A stretch of 64,000 nt of DNA from Tubiluchus corallicola (lineage: Eukaryota > Priapulida > Priapulimorpha > Priapulimorphida > Tubiluchidae), in NCBI GenBank assembly GCA_030141605.1, contig JAQGDQ010000012.1:948359-1012358 (forward strand), read 5' to 3'. The notes beneath the pieces are model-generated. The model had not been told where the DNA came from. It ran no database searches and saw only the letters and a list, made by a program, of their open reading frames with translations. Both the position numbers and the translations under genes were made by a program. Position 1 is the stretch's first letter; every line of letters starts with the position of its first letter. Of the stretch, positions 24,201 to 35,315 are shown one piece after another.

Positions 24201-27200
24201 AAACTATTTATGGTCGACCAAAGTTTCTTTGTGTTATTTTTACTATTTTGCAAGATTTCTTGATAGAAGCTTTTTTTCCCCCAAGGATCACAGAAAAACA
24301 CAAAATAACTGTAATATGTACCACCTTCAAGTAATCTTCCATCAAATTAATACAATATAAGTCCAAAAGCAAAATATGCTAGTGAGTTAAAAATCGAGTA
24401 ACCCTTTTTATTCTCTAGTACACACCTTCTAGTAATCCTGTATCATCACAGTATACAGCTTCTCCAGTAGCATGTTCTAAAGCAGAAGAATGGACTAAAG
24501 GACGTCCAAGAGGATCCTGTTCTGACTGACCGGCTTGGACAATCTCAAATACTTGTGATGATTTAGGTATTCCTCTTTTTATCTTTCCTTTTACACGGAC
24601 AGCATGTGTCTGAAAAAATGTCAAAGCCAAAAGTATTCTTTAATACAATCAAGCATCACGATACTAGCTAAGCTAAGTACTGATTTAAAAAAAATTTAAA
24701 AACAAAGACTTGCTTTTGAATAATAACATAAGTAATAAATCTAATAATTTATAAATTACCTACCATAACTTCATTTATCTCTTGTAAAACATGTAAGTAA
24801 AACTTGTAAAATAGACTTGTTACTAGAAGATTCCTATAATCAACCATCCCGTCAACATTGTCATCTGGTATCTTCAGTTCGCTATTGAGAGACTTACATG
24901 CAAGTTGAAACATTTTATCATTCCATGTTCTGTAAAAAACTCAAAATCAAAATTCCAGAAACTGATATTAGTAATAATTGAAATATCTAAACAAGATAAG
25001 CATAGAACATCCAGTTTACTTAAAATGTAATTTGGAATCAGTTGCATCTATGATGCTTCAGACAATTCAGACACTCAGAAATAATCAAATTGCCTTGATT
25101 TAAAGTGTTACTGTGTGTAAATTAGTATAACATGACCTTTTGCATCCCTAGCTAGCATTTTCAACTTCTGTTATGCAATGCCATGAAATAACAGTAGTAG
25201 TTTTCATAGTACAGTAGGTACCGCTTAACACACTCACTTTGAGACCGAAGTGTTTTGACCCAATTAACCGACCGAACCTATTACCTGATGGATGTAGTAT
25301 TACTGTTATAGAAGTATGAGTCAACAGCTTAGTGTGCACTGCACAAGTCTTTAATGAATTTTAGAAACTAAGTAATACCTAAATTCTTTTGTGCAGTTAA
25401 AAATTAGAAAAAAATATTTTAAAATATAAATTTACAGTGAATTACAGTGAAATAAGTGAATTAAAATTAAAAAGTATAGTTTTCTAAATAACACAAGTCT
25501 GTTTATTTGCAAAAATTACAAAAATTCTTTCAAAGTCGGCTGCTTCATTTTATCAGGAAGAAGCTGGCATAATAACAATATCTGATTAAACTTTGTGGAA
25601 AAAGCAGACTGCTAAGAAAGTGATTAAATGTTTAGCTTCCAGTAACTCTTGGATAACGAGGTTAATTGCAGTGGACGCGCGGGTCAAAGCAAACCATTAG
25701 GCTATCAAAGTTAGCGTATGATAAACGTTCATGCTTACAAATAAAACAGCACTAAACACAGTGATTGTTTCTATGTATATAATAGGACAAAAGCGAAACT
25801 AAGATGATATGAAAGTCGTAAAAGCTTATTAGTCACATAAAAGTGTCTTATTGAAGCATGTGAAACAAAAATATTGCGTCAATTATATGGAATTATTTGA
25901 GCCAATTACCGACAGTTTTTATGTACATTTGCATAGAAGCGGCCCATACCAAGCGTTTTTGAGTCAATTAAGCAATTGAGTCTATTAACTGTGAGTCTAT
26001 TAAGCGGCACCTACTGTAATTTTGTTTTTGGTAAATTACAGTCTGCTTTAAGGGTGTACTATATCTTTCAAATGATTTTAGACAGAAGCAGGAAACAGCA
26101 CAACACTAGCATCCCACTTCTACTAACTCTAAGACTGAACAAATCAAGGCCAACAAATGAACACAGAACTGATCATGCTTTGGCCTCTGCCATGGATTAG
26201 TTATATATGGGCAGATAGCACTGGTCTCACTAACAAATATGAAAGAAATCTTTATTTTCTTTGTTAAAAATCATAAAAATTTCATTTTATCATGGGACTT
26301 CGAATGATTATATGATGAAATATGCATATGTGCTATACAAATGATATTTAATATTGCACAAATGCTTTTTGGCAAAGTTCAACATCGCCTGCTTCCATGA
26401 TTACCATTTGACATCTAATCACACCTGAATCCATTTTCTATGTTAACTAAAGTATTTCTTTTTCCATAAATTTAGTTATTATAACTTATTAGGAATATTA
26501 AAATTATGTAAAATTAATTTGAGGTTTTATTCATATGCATCTGCACTGCTTACAAATGATACTATGCATTTAATGAATTTTAATGACAATTGCAAAAAAT
26601 CTGGAGGTCATGAAATTTAGGAATTTAGATCATGGAATTAAGCATTTTTTGTAATTGAACCAGTCAGGTCAACAAACCATAAAGTACCTATCTTATACCT
26701 AGGAGTAATATTTCTGCCAGTCAATTATATTAATTGTTACTCCTCTTCGTACAGATAGGAATTATCTATGTAAACTGTAAACAGTAGATGAAAACCTACT
26801 AAATAACCACATTGGATACACTTTAATATATAGGAAATAGATAAGTTTTCGTATTCTTTAAATTGAAGTTTGAAGGGAAGTTGATGAAGAAAGAGGTATT
26901 AAACAGTTATTGGTTTCTAGCCCTTGTGTTGTGCTCGAAAATAACTGCTTTTTTCTTCTGCTATTATCTAAAATCATTTGTATGATATAGTACACTGTGA
27001 AAACAGACTGTAATTTATTGAAAAGAAAATTACTATAAAAACTACTCCTGCGATTTCTAAGCACACCCGAACAGAAGACGAAAATGCGAGGTAGGGATGC
27101 AAAAGGTCATGTTATACTAGATTACAGAATCCATATTCAAAAAACTTATGAAAGTTATTAGGATACTACATGGTACTTATTTGTTGGCGGCAAAAAGAAT

Positions 27201-30200
27201 GTAGAGCATGATTAAAATGTGGGCTTAATTTATTTATATTCACTTACCACATAGCTATCTATTTAATCATATTAATATAAATATTCCATATAAAGAAAAG
27301 CCTAGTTCATATTAATCTAACTTTAACAACCTGTTTCATACTATTACCCAAGGCTTACATATTAAAAAAAAAGCCACATTACTTGGAGAGGGAATGTCAT
27401 TACTGATGACCCATTCACCTAGTAATGTAATATATATATTGCTACTAGCCAAGTCTTTATAAAAAATTATAAGACTTATTCACATCATTACAGGATAAGT
27501 TTCATAGTTACTTATCTGCTTGGAAAAGCAAAGGCAGTTAACACAGTTAAATTTTAATATTTTAGATCTATTTACCTTTTTTGTAGAAGAAATGTAGTTT
27601 ATGCTCACTCTGGAATTTTACTGATAATAACTTCACACAATCTACCCTGGCCGTTTCTTTTCCATGCACATTAAATCAGTTACAAAGTTTTGATGTATTA
27701 GTTACAACAGTTTACAACTTTCCTACACAATTATTGTTTCAATGAGTGTTGATAAAACAGGTCACCTATTAACCAGTTACGAAAAAATAATATCAGTCTA
27801 CAATATGCATAGTTTTTAAGAACATATCCCAGTTACCTTCCTGTCAGTGTTTCTGCAGTTTTCACAGCAGCAACTGTAGTTGGTCCAATGCCACCATACG
27901 AAGCTCGAATAAATTTAATTTTATTACTCTCAGCTTCCATATGGACTTTAAATGCACATACTACAACAGCTGTATCAAACTCTCTTCTATTTGACTGTTT
28001 GTAAGCAACTACATAATCTTCCTGCAATTAAGTACAAAATTTTTAGCTTAAATCGTTTGTACATATTTGTACAAAAAAAAAGATATTAAAAATCTCCATG
28101 GTGAAGGAATTAGTTTCAAGGGTCTTTTTTTGCACGGTTTCACAAAATTATGTCTATATAATCATCAATATGAAAGCTAAAATATGTCTAGGCAGTCAAA
28201 GAGCAGAGTATGGAGCATCATTAAAATTTCATAGATAAATAAGGAAACAAACATTCGCATTCATACCTTGGAAGAAAATGGCAGAAATATTGATTTAATG
28301 ATCTCATCTGGTTTTAAAATTGTTTTGCTTTTCCCAATGAAAAACTTTTCATCAATGGGAACATTACTATTAACTCCATCAGAAGACAAGACAGTAATGC
28401 TAGCACCTCCTGCAAGCCACAGTGGATTCAAATCTGCTTGTGAAGTGGCAGAGGCAATGCTGCCACCTATAGTCTGCAATAAAACAACAATGCTGACGTT
28501 AAATGCAATTATTTAAAGTTTAACTCAGCACAGTTCCTTAGTCTAATGACAGCAGATAAAGTTAGGCAAAAGTATAATTAACGTCAACTCTAATGCACAT
28601 TATTTTATTTCATTTGTACTGAAAAGTCATAAGCTTCTAAGCTAACACCTACTTTTAATCCAAACTTTTGTAAAATATTGAAATCAAGTGCATGTTGGCC
28701 TTATATTACAGATTGGAGTCATGGACGTCACACACATATTGTTCACTACTATACAAAAATATGGATTATATTAAAATAGAATAATGTAAAGATTGGCTTG
28801 AATAGAATTTTACAGTTTTTAAAACGTGTGTAAGATTTTAGGTTAACTAGCTAAAACAGAAATGCCGTATCTTACATCTAACAAGGTATTTTTGTTATTT
28901 ACATTTTCTCCTGGAAACATCATTCGTCACATTGCATACAATACTCTTCTGCTTGCATGAAAGTGAGTAATCCCCAAGAAGAAAAGAAAGATGGTTGCTC
29001 GAAAGCTAAAATCCTGATTTGGCAGTCAATAATGGAAAAAATAGTCTCAACCCTAAAATGTACTATTACGATTTAATTACCAATATAGTTAAACACAAAA
29101 TTTTCACAACTTGTGCATTGTAAATTAAGACGGTAAGAAAATGGACATACAGCAACATTTCTGATCTGTGGTCCAGCATACCGGTCCAAGATGCTCACAG
29201 CTGCTTTGAACAACTTCGTCTTATCAGCTGAAAAACAATGCTTATAAAAGTTTCGTTGCAGTAAATATGAATGAAAAACAGGATATTGAAAGATAACACA
29301 ACATTAAAGTTCCTGCACTACAGAAGTAATTTTAAAACCTACATTAGATACCTTTATGATCTTTTATAGCAGAATTAAGAATATCTTCCAATGTTGTCAT
29401 AGTAACACCAGCACCAATATTAACTCCCGAATTTGTCCATTCTACTTTTTGCAGCTCTGTCAGGTGACCAATTGATATAACAGTCAATGGAGTGGATACA
29501 TTTCTTATATGAAATACTGAAAAAAACAAAGTGCACATATATATATATATATATAACAGTGGCTTGTGGTACAAGTTGAATGGTGTAAGTTATGTGCAAG
29601 TTGATTGAACCCTGGCTTTTTTAGGACAAAACTCAATCTAAATTGGGGGCCTGGGATATCCAATGCTTTCAGTGTTGAATAACAGTGGCTTTGTAACTTA
29701 TCAAATGAAAGGCTGGTGAGACGAGTAGAAAGGTACAAGGTCCTTGGTCAAAGTTTCGATTTAGTATCTTGTAGTATATTAGATGAAAAGCCTCGACAAA
29801 ACAATAGAATGGTGTTTATTGATCCCAGATTTGGTTGACCAACAGGTCATGGGTGTAAATGCTTAGAAGTTCCGCCTTTATGTAAGTTAAGATCAAATCC
29901 TAGGTAATCATGTTAGGCAATATTATGACCTTCAGTGCCATCACAGGTGAAAAAGTGGCAAGTCCAGAATTCACTGTAACTACTACTGTCAAGCACAACA
30001 GTGCTTACATATACGGTTTTAATTATTTTGAAATATATTATTTATTTGTCAATATGAAACAAAAGCTGTCACTTAAAGCATCCTCTGTCACAGAAACAGA
30101 ATGTTATCACAGTTTTTGACAACCAACAATGTCCACTAGTTAAATTTTGCTTTACATGACAAGTAAGTTTACACTTTTACACAAAGTTTGGTATGCTAAA

Positions 30201-33200
30201 GCTACACTTGAAACACAAATTTGATTTAACCTTTAAAGTTGAAAAAAATGCAGTATAAGATATTAGAAAAACAGACAACAAACACAAATAACTGAAAAAA
30301 GTTATTTTCCCAATACTAGACAGCGTACAGAACTACATACCAATACTGGTGCTTCCAGCTACAAACAAAGCATCTGAAGAACTTTTCTTTAATTTTATGG
30401 CTTCCTTCAAATTCACAGGCAGATACCAGCTAAGAGTACTATTCTGAAATAACAGCATTTCTTGTTCCAGAGCTTGCAACTGAAATAAAAAAGACATTCT
30501 ATGATACTTTTTACAATTATGTCTAAACTTTAAACATGCAAAGCACCACTTTTTTGAGCTAGTTTAATAGCAAGTTCAGTTCTTAATTTTTACATCAAGA
30601 AGAAAACAACGCTAAAAAAATAAAAAAAGTAAGTAGGCTTAGAAAACGTTATATAACTGAAAGTCACAGACTAATTAACAACAGATTCGTCCACAGCTAC
30701 TGTGTCATCATCATCATGTGTTGTAAATTTCAAAAACTAAAATGCATGCTTATGCAATAAACATTAACTAAAGTGTAACAACCAGTTACTGAAATAAATC
30801 ACATAATACAAACTATATACCATGCTATTACATACTGTAAGTATGCTATAAAACTAAGATGCAATTAGTCCATAAGTAGTAAAAAACTACAACATGAAAA
30901 AAGTTCCCAAACATTTTTTGCAGCAGAACTAAAATGTACAAAAACCTACTTGTAATTCAGGTGGAAAAATTGGCTCTTGACTTGCATCATATGGCAAATA
31001 GTCGACATTAGTCAGGCTTGATGCTACCTAAACACATATTAATATAGAACATGAATAACAACCCAAGCCATGCTTAGGTGGTTAATATGCACTAATTTTT
31101 CATCACATGCAACATAACCTTGTTTCACATGTTGCAGAAAATGTTTTAACTCAAAAATGTTTTTGCTTGGTATTATTTGCTAGTTACTCTGTATTCTTGC
31201 ATTAATTATGTACTAAATTCTTGCTCCTATAATTTAAGAAGTAAATAAATGAAATTTAACACTGGAATAACAGTCCTTCTCCTTATGAAATTAATAAAAC
31301 CTAAAGCAGGTAGGCAATGGTAAATGTCAGTGGTCATAAAACTACTGTCTTACAAAATCCGTCAGCTCACTATAAATACTACAATAATAATATAGTATTT
31401 TTCTCTGCTTCCACACAAAATAGACATAATATGCTACAGGAAATTAGTGGTTGCTATGGAATTCAGTCTCTCTCTTGTGCTTGATCAGTTGCTTTGGTGC
31501 TTGATCGACTGCTCGGGTGCCTGGGACAACTATTTTTTGCATTGGGCAGCTTGTATTCAAGTAGGATTGCTTGATGTAACTCAAAACACTATATAATGTT
31601 TTTTCTATATCAAGACGAGTGCTTTCCCGATCAATATTGTGAGCTTAATTTAGCTCATCGTCACATACAGACCACGTATTCCAATGTGAATTTATGTTTA
31701 CATGCACAGTTTTGTACATCTGCAAAAGTGAAACTAACTCTTTGCAGACAAATAAGAATTTTTGTCTGACAAACCTTAAATTAATTCCATTTTGGCAGTT
31801 TAATCACCTACTAGTTTTTGTACTAATATCTTAGAAATTGGAAATTTTAATTACTAGAATTATAAAAACACTCATTCAGTCTTCAATCATTAAGCAACAC
31901 TAATTATAAGAAGTGCTTAAGCAGGTGAGATATTTCTAGAAGGATCGCTTTCAAGTTATCAGCTTATGGACAGCTGTGTCCCTTTAGTATTTTCGGGACA
32001 TGTGCTATAATAATTTAAATAAAGAACTTAGAACTGGAATTAATTCCTTTTCCTATAAATAGTGGAACTAAGAACTTGAACTGGTTTCTTTTTCTACATA
32101 GGAACTTGGAACTAGAACAGGTTTCTAAAGCTAATACTTTGGTTCTTAAACCAGGTGTTCATTGGTGGTCAGCAGGATTCTCCTGAGAGCTGCTTTCATT
32201 TGTTTGGTGCAATTCTGCTAGGTTGGACTACCTGTTTTTATGCTGGGCAACAAATCAGTCACTGCTAGTTGTCCAAGACAACCCTGATCCAAACCCAAAT
32301 TTTTTCAAGCCCCGTGTCACCAAAAATGCCCATTTTCTAGCTAGTAAGCTGCCTTGCTCAAACAACAACAGTAAATATGAACAATTAAAAAGAATTTAAT
32401 TAACTGAAGCAGGTAATTGAGCTAACCTAGATGAATGATACTGACATCTTAACAATATCTCAAGTCAACTTACTGGCACAAATTGATAATGTCTGATATC
32501 TTTTTAAAAGCCTCATGGTTGAAGCCCCATGAGTTGCAAGTAGATATTACCAACCACTGGTATTAGCCTGCAATATTTTCATAGGTATAAGACAATGATT
32601 CTAAAGTAAACTCAACTGAACATACAAATTTAGTGTCCCAAAGTCAGTTCATTCTCTCAATACCTCAACACAGCCTTTGGAACATGCAAAATCACCACAG
32701 CATCTAGAGTCACTCTTTGAATACTGGTCACCTTGGCAACACTGAAATTCTTTCGTAAAAGTCTTCAGCCCATCAAGAATTGGCCTATAGCCTGTACATC
32801 GACAAAGATTTCCTTGGAAATTAGCAAGAAATTTTTCCATGGATGGTTGTGGATTGTTTCGCAATAAGGCATACATTGACATAACAAAACCTGGTGTACA
32901 GAATCCGCATTGTGTTCCATGAGCTTTTGCTATCCGTTCCTGATAAATGAATGAAAACTATGTTCAGAAATAAATTTATATATGCCTATTGGCAAGCTAA
33001 ATAATAAGTTAAAATTACAGACTTTTAGTTCAGTACATGCAAAGTTATCATAATAACGCTACCTTAAATAATTTTATTTAAAAGCGCAAACTTAAGTTAA
33101 CAAAACACATTGTTACATGCATTCCATTTCAATAACGAGCTTTACACTTGAAAAATAAAAAGTTTGAATCAGCACCTGTACTGGATGTAGAGCAGTTTTA

Positions 33201-35315
33201 GTACTCCCTATTCCCTCTACGGTAGTCACTGCCTTACCATGTACTAAACATATTGGAGTAAGACAAGCATTGATAGCACAGTGATGAATTTTCTTAGCTG
33301 ATCCATGTTCACACCATGACAACATGACAGTACATGCTCCACATCCTCCAGTACCACATCCTTCTTTTACTCCTCGCAGTTTTACTGAGATACAGGTTAA
33401 AGTCTTTCAATGACACAATGCTGTGTATTTTGTTAAATATTACGATTAAATTTTTTATCATGCATTATGATCACGTTACGTCTCAGTTACAGGTTATTGG
33501 CGTAATTTTTTATTAGTCTGATACATGAAATTTTGTAGCTAATAATATCTTCTTTCAAAAGCTTTGATAAGAAGCTTTGATGTGTTATCTTCCTCTATTT
33601 TTAAAAACCAAAACTTCCATTTCGCATTTTACATTAATTTTAAAATTTATGCATTGGTTACTGATGTCCTTTCTGCAAATGCTTGAGGAACTTATTAGAG
33701 TGTCCGCTGACAATCCGACATGCTTGGAATCAGTTCTGAACACAATATCCAGTCCAAAAAGTAAAAATGCTTGGTTGTCGAGCTTAGTAAATAAAAGGCA
33801 TTAAATAGTGACGGGTGGATCTGAGGTGAATGGTACTACTATACAATTGCCACTTGACCATAAAGAGTGCAAAAACAACCTAAACCTGTAATTTGATCAT
33901 AAGACTGTCAAAATGCATTAAAACTGAAAAAGGGCTATGGGCTTTTATTACACTTAATTTCTGCAGTTTTGTAAACATAGGAACTCAATTCTCACTGTTA
34001 TGTGCATTTTAATACAAACGAAGAAAATCCCTAGTTCATTGTTTTCCACACAGTAATGAGTAACTGAGTTTCAAGTATTGCTTACTTACTAGTCTGATAA
34101 GCCCATAACTAAAAAAGTAAAAAGATAGGTAAAAGACAGTAAAAAGAGTACAACGGAATCATTGCTACATGACGAAATAAGGAAAGTTACAAACACACTG
34201 GTGGTGTCTTTGATTATTATGCCTTAGGATACATTTCTGTCTCAGGTACTGCAACAAGCTAGTTGCTGGATTGACACTGGGATCTTCAATCTGTAAAAAT
34301 AATGTAATGCCACGTAACCAATTAAAAGACCTTAAAAAACGTTTATGCAAAGATGACTTAGTTGAGTGTTAAACATACACACTCAACAAGAAAATTTAAT
34401 AAAGCACAAAACGAATGAGCCAGACTAACTATTTTTTGGAATCTGCTTTTAATCCATAATAAAATCTGACAACCAATCAAAAAGTTGATAAAAATGGGCA
34501 CATAAAACCTAAATAAATCTGCTATTCATCTACAAAATGGTGGTAGCTTCATTTAAGTCCAAACATTAATGGGGTACAAAACCTATTCTACTACTCTGTT
34601 GAATAGTAGTGTCTGTCAAACTGTGTTAATGTTCTCAAAATATAGAAACCCATTACGCATTGATGAAATCATATAAAAAATTGTACAAAAAATTTTTTAC
34701 TTCAGTTTCCTTTTTTAAAATGGATTAGCTTTTGTTTTTCACCACCTTTGATATGAAATAGGGTTACAGAAGTGGGCCTCACACGTTGTTTACATATATG
34801 TACATATTGTGAAATGGCAAAAGTGAACCAAAAAATGCACAAGTAACTTTTAAACTTAAAGTATTGATATATTTTACTTTTCTGCTGGGTTACAGTGCAA
34901 ACAATAGCCTACACATTACACAAGTAATAAATAAAAATCAAGCAATTTGTCGAGTTATGTTAGCATTTAGCAGTCCTACTTGATAAAAAATATGTTCAGC
35001 ACTTATTATCAACGGTAACTCAGGTATATTGCGATATGCTTCATATCGTGAGGTTAGCATCGTGATGTGTATTGTATTGTGACCTAAGTGTATCGTTACA
35101 GACTAATATGAAAGCATCAAAAATAAAAAACCTACTGTTTATCGACAGTAATAAATAATCAGTAAATGATTTTACAGAAATGTTTGGTAGCATCCAGAGA
35201 TAGGCATTATCAGTGCTTTTGTGTATTAGCAACTGATTACTATTAATGTGCTACGTGTTCAAATTCCTACCTTCTTTCCGTTGACAAAGAACAATATACC
35301 ACTCTTCGACGCCAT
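4311..35315 (-). CDS. Gene A: xanthine dehydrogenase-like molybdo-flavoenzyme, complete, 26 coding exons
   Basis: Joined GT-AG exons give one open frame of 1310 codons plus TGA, close to the usual XDH length (about 1330). The start is the ATG at 35315, opening with [15 protein letters not shown], the normal family N-terminus. Domain order is two [2Fe-2S] clusters (residues 5-165), FAD domain (about 223-530), Moco domain (about 580-1300). Family members oxidise purines or aldehydes at molybdenum and pass electrons through Fe-S to FAD and then NAD+ or O2, usually in the cytosol. From Q763 onward, numbering runs exactly five below human XDH. Conserved: Q763, E798 in FGGKE, and the catalytic base E1257 in GEPP. 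Changed: E876 where human XDH has Arg881, and Y1005 where it has Phe1010. I keep the name at family level because E798 is XDH-like while loss of the Arg is not. Exon limits are in the domain entries. No frameshift or internal stop was found. Confidence 0.93.
7860..8140 (-). repeat. Dispersed repeat, 3'-end-like segment, copy 1 (gene A intron 20)
   Basis: Contains TTTCATGCAAATTTGTTAAG, then AGCAGTTTTTGAGTAATCC and a run of AACTAACAAACAAATAA, ending in ACATAACCTTCCTGGCAGG. The same series in reverse orientation occurs at about 17046-17180. The wording resembles a widespread metazoan retroelement tail, but I cannot name the family. Strand is given relative to copy 2 and is a guess. Confidence 0.5.
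9942..10938. mobile_element. hAT-like non-autonomous transposon in gene A intron 19
   Basis: Left end CAGTGGCATAGCTAAGG; right end reverse-complemented CAGAGGCATAGCTAGAG. Flanking octamers ATAATACA and ATAACATA agree at six of eight positions, as expected for an aged 8-bp hAT target duplication. The interior of about 1 kb has no transposase frame. Confidence 0.6.
12377..12409. repeat. (AT)n microsatellite
   Basis: About 16 uninterrupted AT dinucleotides lie just upstream of gene A exon 18, about 20 bases from its acceptor. The intron therefore has little pyrimidine tract there. Confidence 0.9.
12849..13794. mobile_element. TA-flanked MITE, family 2, copy 1 (gene A intron 17)
   Basis: Ends read CTGTAGGCGCCGCTTAATAG on the left and, reverse-complemented, CAGTAGGCGCCGCTTAATAG on the right, each bordered by TA. 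This is typical of Tc1-mariner/pogo superfamily insertions. Length is 946 bp with no transposase. The subterminal phrase CACTTTGAGACCGATGTG recurs in copy 2 at 25212. Confidence 0.75.
14393..14888. mobile_element. TA-flanked MITE, family 1, copy 1 (gene A intron 16)
   Basis: 496 bp between TA dinucleotides. Terminal inverted repeats begin CAGTGGCCGCCGCTTATT on both strands. The phrase GTCCATATTAAGCGG and variants (GTCCACAATAACCGG) recur several times in both halves, so the element is built of sub-terminal repeats. An 88-codon frame shared with the second copy runs through the terminal repeat and is not credible as a protein. Confidence 0.85.
15715..15894. repeat. Imperfect foldback (83-bp arms, 14-base loop)
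   Basis: Arm 1 (15715-15797) and the reverse complement of arm 2 (15812-15894) align almost without gaps. Shared blocks are ATAGTCTCAAAGATT, TAATATTTATTCA and AGCTTTTGCCCTAG. Sits in gene A intron 15. Confidence 0.75.
16887..16961. repeat. 15-bp minisatellite, five units
   Basis: Units such as TAAAAATGGCACAAA, TAAAAATGGTACAGG and TAAAAGTGGCACAGC follow head-to-tail with increasing divergence to the right. Confidence 0.7.
17046..17180 (+). repeat. Dispersed repeat, copy 2 (reverse of 7860-8140)
   Basis: Reads ACCTCTGCCAAAGATGTTGT, then four TTTG units, then a diverged GCAAAAATAACTTAA and ATGAAGCTTTGTGGA. This is the reverse complement order of the segment in intron 20. Lies inside the Harbinger-like composite. 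Confidence 0.45.
17735..18414 (+). mobile_element. Possible 5'-truncated LINE or SINE with (TTATC)n tail
   Basis: An AT-rich block ends in three tandem TTATC units after GTGAAGTAAATGTTTATC, the kind of short-repeat tail left by CR1/L2-type retrotransposition. No coding remnant was recognised, so the left limit is uncertain. Confidence 0.3.
22450..24270 (-). pseudogene. Broken LINE reverse transcriptase
   Basis: Order of remnants: [11 protein letters not shown] (pre-RT); [20 protein letters not shown]; then an intact 154-codon frame (23717-23253) with [14 protein letters not shown] and [19 protein letters not shown]; then frameshifted [19 protein letters not shown] and [14 protein letters not shown]; and a C-terminal part with [13 protein letters not shown] and, after one stop, WNCLPNEL. 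Motif order fits the jockey/CR1/L2 group. The YADD motif is lost near 23250 and several frameshifts are present, so it is dead. Confidence 0.8.
22831..22871. repeat. Perfect 18-bp inverted repeat with 5-base loop
   Basis: CCCCTAATTACTAATCAA (22831-22848), loop ATAAA, and its exact reverse complement (22854-22871). It lies inside the decayed 3' part of the intron 12 LINE. Confidence 0.9.
24426..24929 (-). CDS. Gene A exons 11-12: FAD-domain tail and linker to the Moco domain
   Basis: Exons: 24929-24764 and 24609-24426. Exon 11 begins with the base that completes Arg (AG|A) and carries [17 protein letters not shown], the family's MVDFRxTLxxSFFFKFY helix. Exon 12 has the conserved [20 protein letters not shown] and then VYCDD, which marks entry to the molybdopterin domain. 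Intron 10, upstream of exon 11, is 2.9 kb and holds an inverted-repeat element. Intron 12, downstream, is 3.2 kb and is almost entirely a LINE in the same orientation as the gene. Confidence 0.9.
25123..27119. mobile_element. Inverted-repeat element of about 2 kb, split by a MITE (gene A intron 10)
   Basis: Left arm begins TAGTATAACATGACCTTTTG, and the right end reverse-complemented begins the same way. Similarity extends about 190 bp into each arm, but the left arm is interrupted by the family 2 MITE at 25212-26016. The right arm (about 26928-27119) is uninterrupted and shows the empty site. No coding sequence was recognised. Confidence 0.65.
25212..26016. mobile_element. TA-flanked MITE, family 2, copy 2
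   Basis: 805 bp between TA dinucleotides. Left end CAGTAGGTACCGCTTAACAC; right end reverse-complemented CAGTAGGTGCCGCTTAATAG. Internal phrases such as CACTTTGAGACCGAAGTG and CAATTAAGCAATTGAGTCTA match copy 1 at 12849-13794. Confidence 0.8.
27837..31027 (-). CDS. Gene A exons 5-10: linker and FAD domain
   Basis: Exons: 31027-30950, 30479-30341, 29516-29352, 29227-29151, 28473-28267, 28021-27837. Exon 5 carries [13 protein letters not shown], the XDH signature just before the FAD domain. The FAD phosphate loop is AGSTSI (residues 263-268). The split codon at the exon 6/7 join makes Val269, where gene B and typical XDHs have Gly. Further motifs: [26 protein letters not shown] (flavin contact) and [10 protein letters not shown], equivalent to the FKQASRRED segment near the NAD site. 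Exon 8 is only 77 bp. Phases: exon 6 ends +1, exon 7 ends +1, exon 10 ends +2. Confidence 0.9.
31030..32660. other. Gene A intron 4: no gene seen
   Basis: 1.6 kb. A loose series of GAACTTGGAACTAG-like repeats lies around 32020-32130. No element with clear ends and no coding remnant was recognised. Confidence 0.4.
32664..35315 (-). CDS. Gene A exons 1-4: the two [2Fe-2S] domains
   Basis: Exons (minus strand, high to low): 35315-35271, 34290-34233, 33384-33176, 32939-32664. Exon 2 ends with one base of a Leu codon completed by exon 3, giving the family motif YLRQKLKLRG followed by the plant-ferredoxin-like cluster. Cluster cysteines visible: C44, C49, C52 and C75 (first domain); C115, C118, C150 and C152 (second domain, motifs QCGFCTPG and [10 protein letters not shown]). 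All eight expected ligands are present, so electron transfer should be intact. Exon 4 ends at GAG before GTATTG; reading through would hit a stop four codons later. The Cys-rich tail of exon 4 (residues 175-195) matches the variable linker seen in other XDHs. Confidence 0.92.
34822..35104. mobile_element. hAT-like fragment, copy X (gene A intron 1)
   Basis: The block 34822-34971 is repeated at 37907-38061 (shared GCAAACAATAGCCT and CTACACATTACA). It is followed at 35089-35102 by GTGTATCGTTACAG, the reverse complement of a hAT-type end (CTGTAACGATACAC). The left end is missing. Confidence 0.45.

Larger units (their letters stand above)
21366..24290 (-). mobile_element. CR1/L2-like LINE filling gene A intron 12
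   Basis: Inserted in the same orientation as gene A. Coding remnants run from about 24270 to 22450. An AT-rich 3' region follows, ending in a (GTCTAT)n-type tail at about 21366-21392 as read on the minus strand. It takes up nearly all of the 3.2-kb intron; the matching intron of gene B is only 566 bp. Confidence 0.75.
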
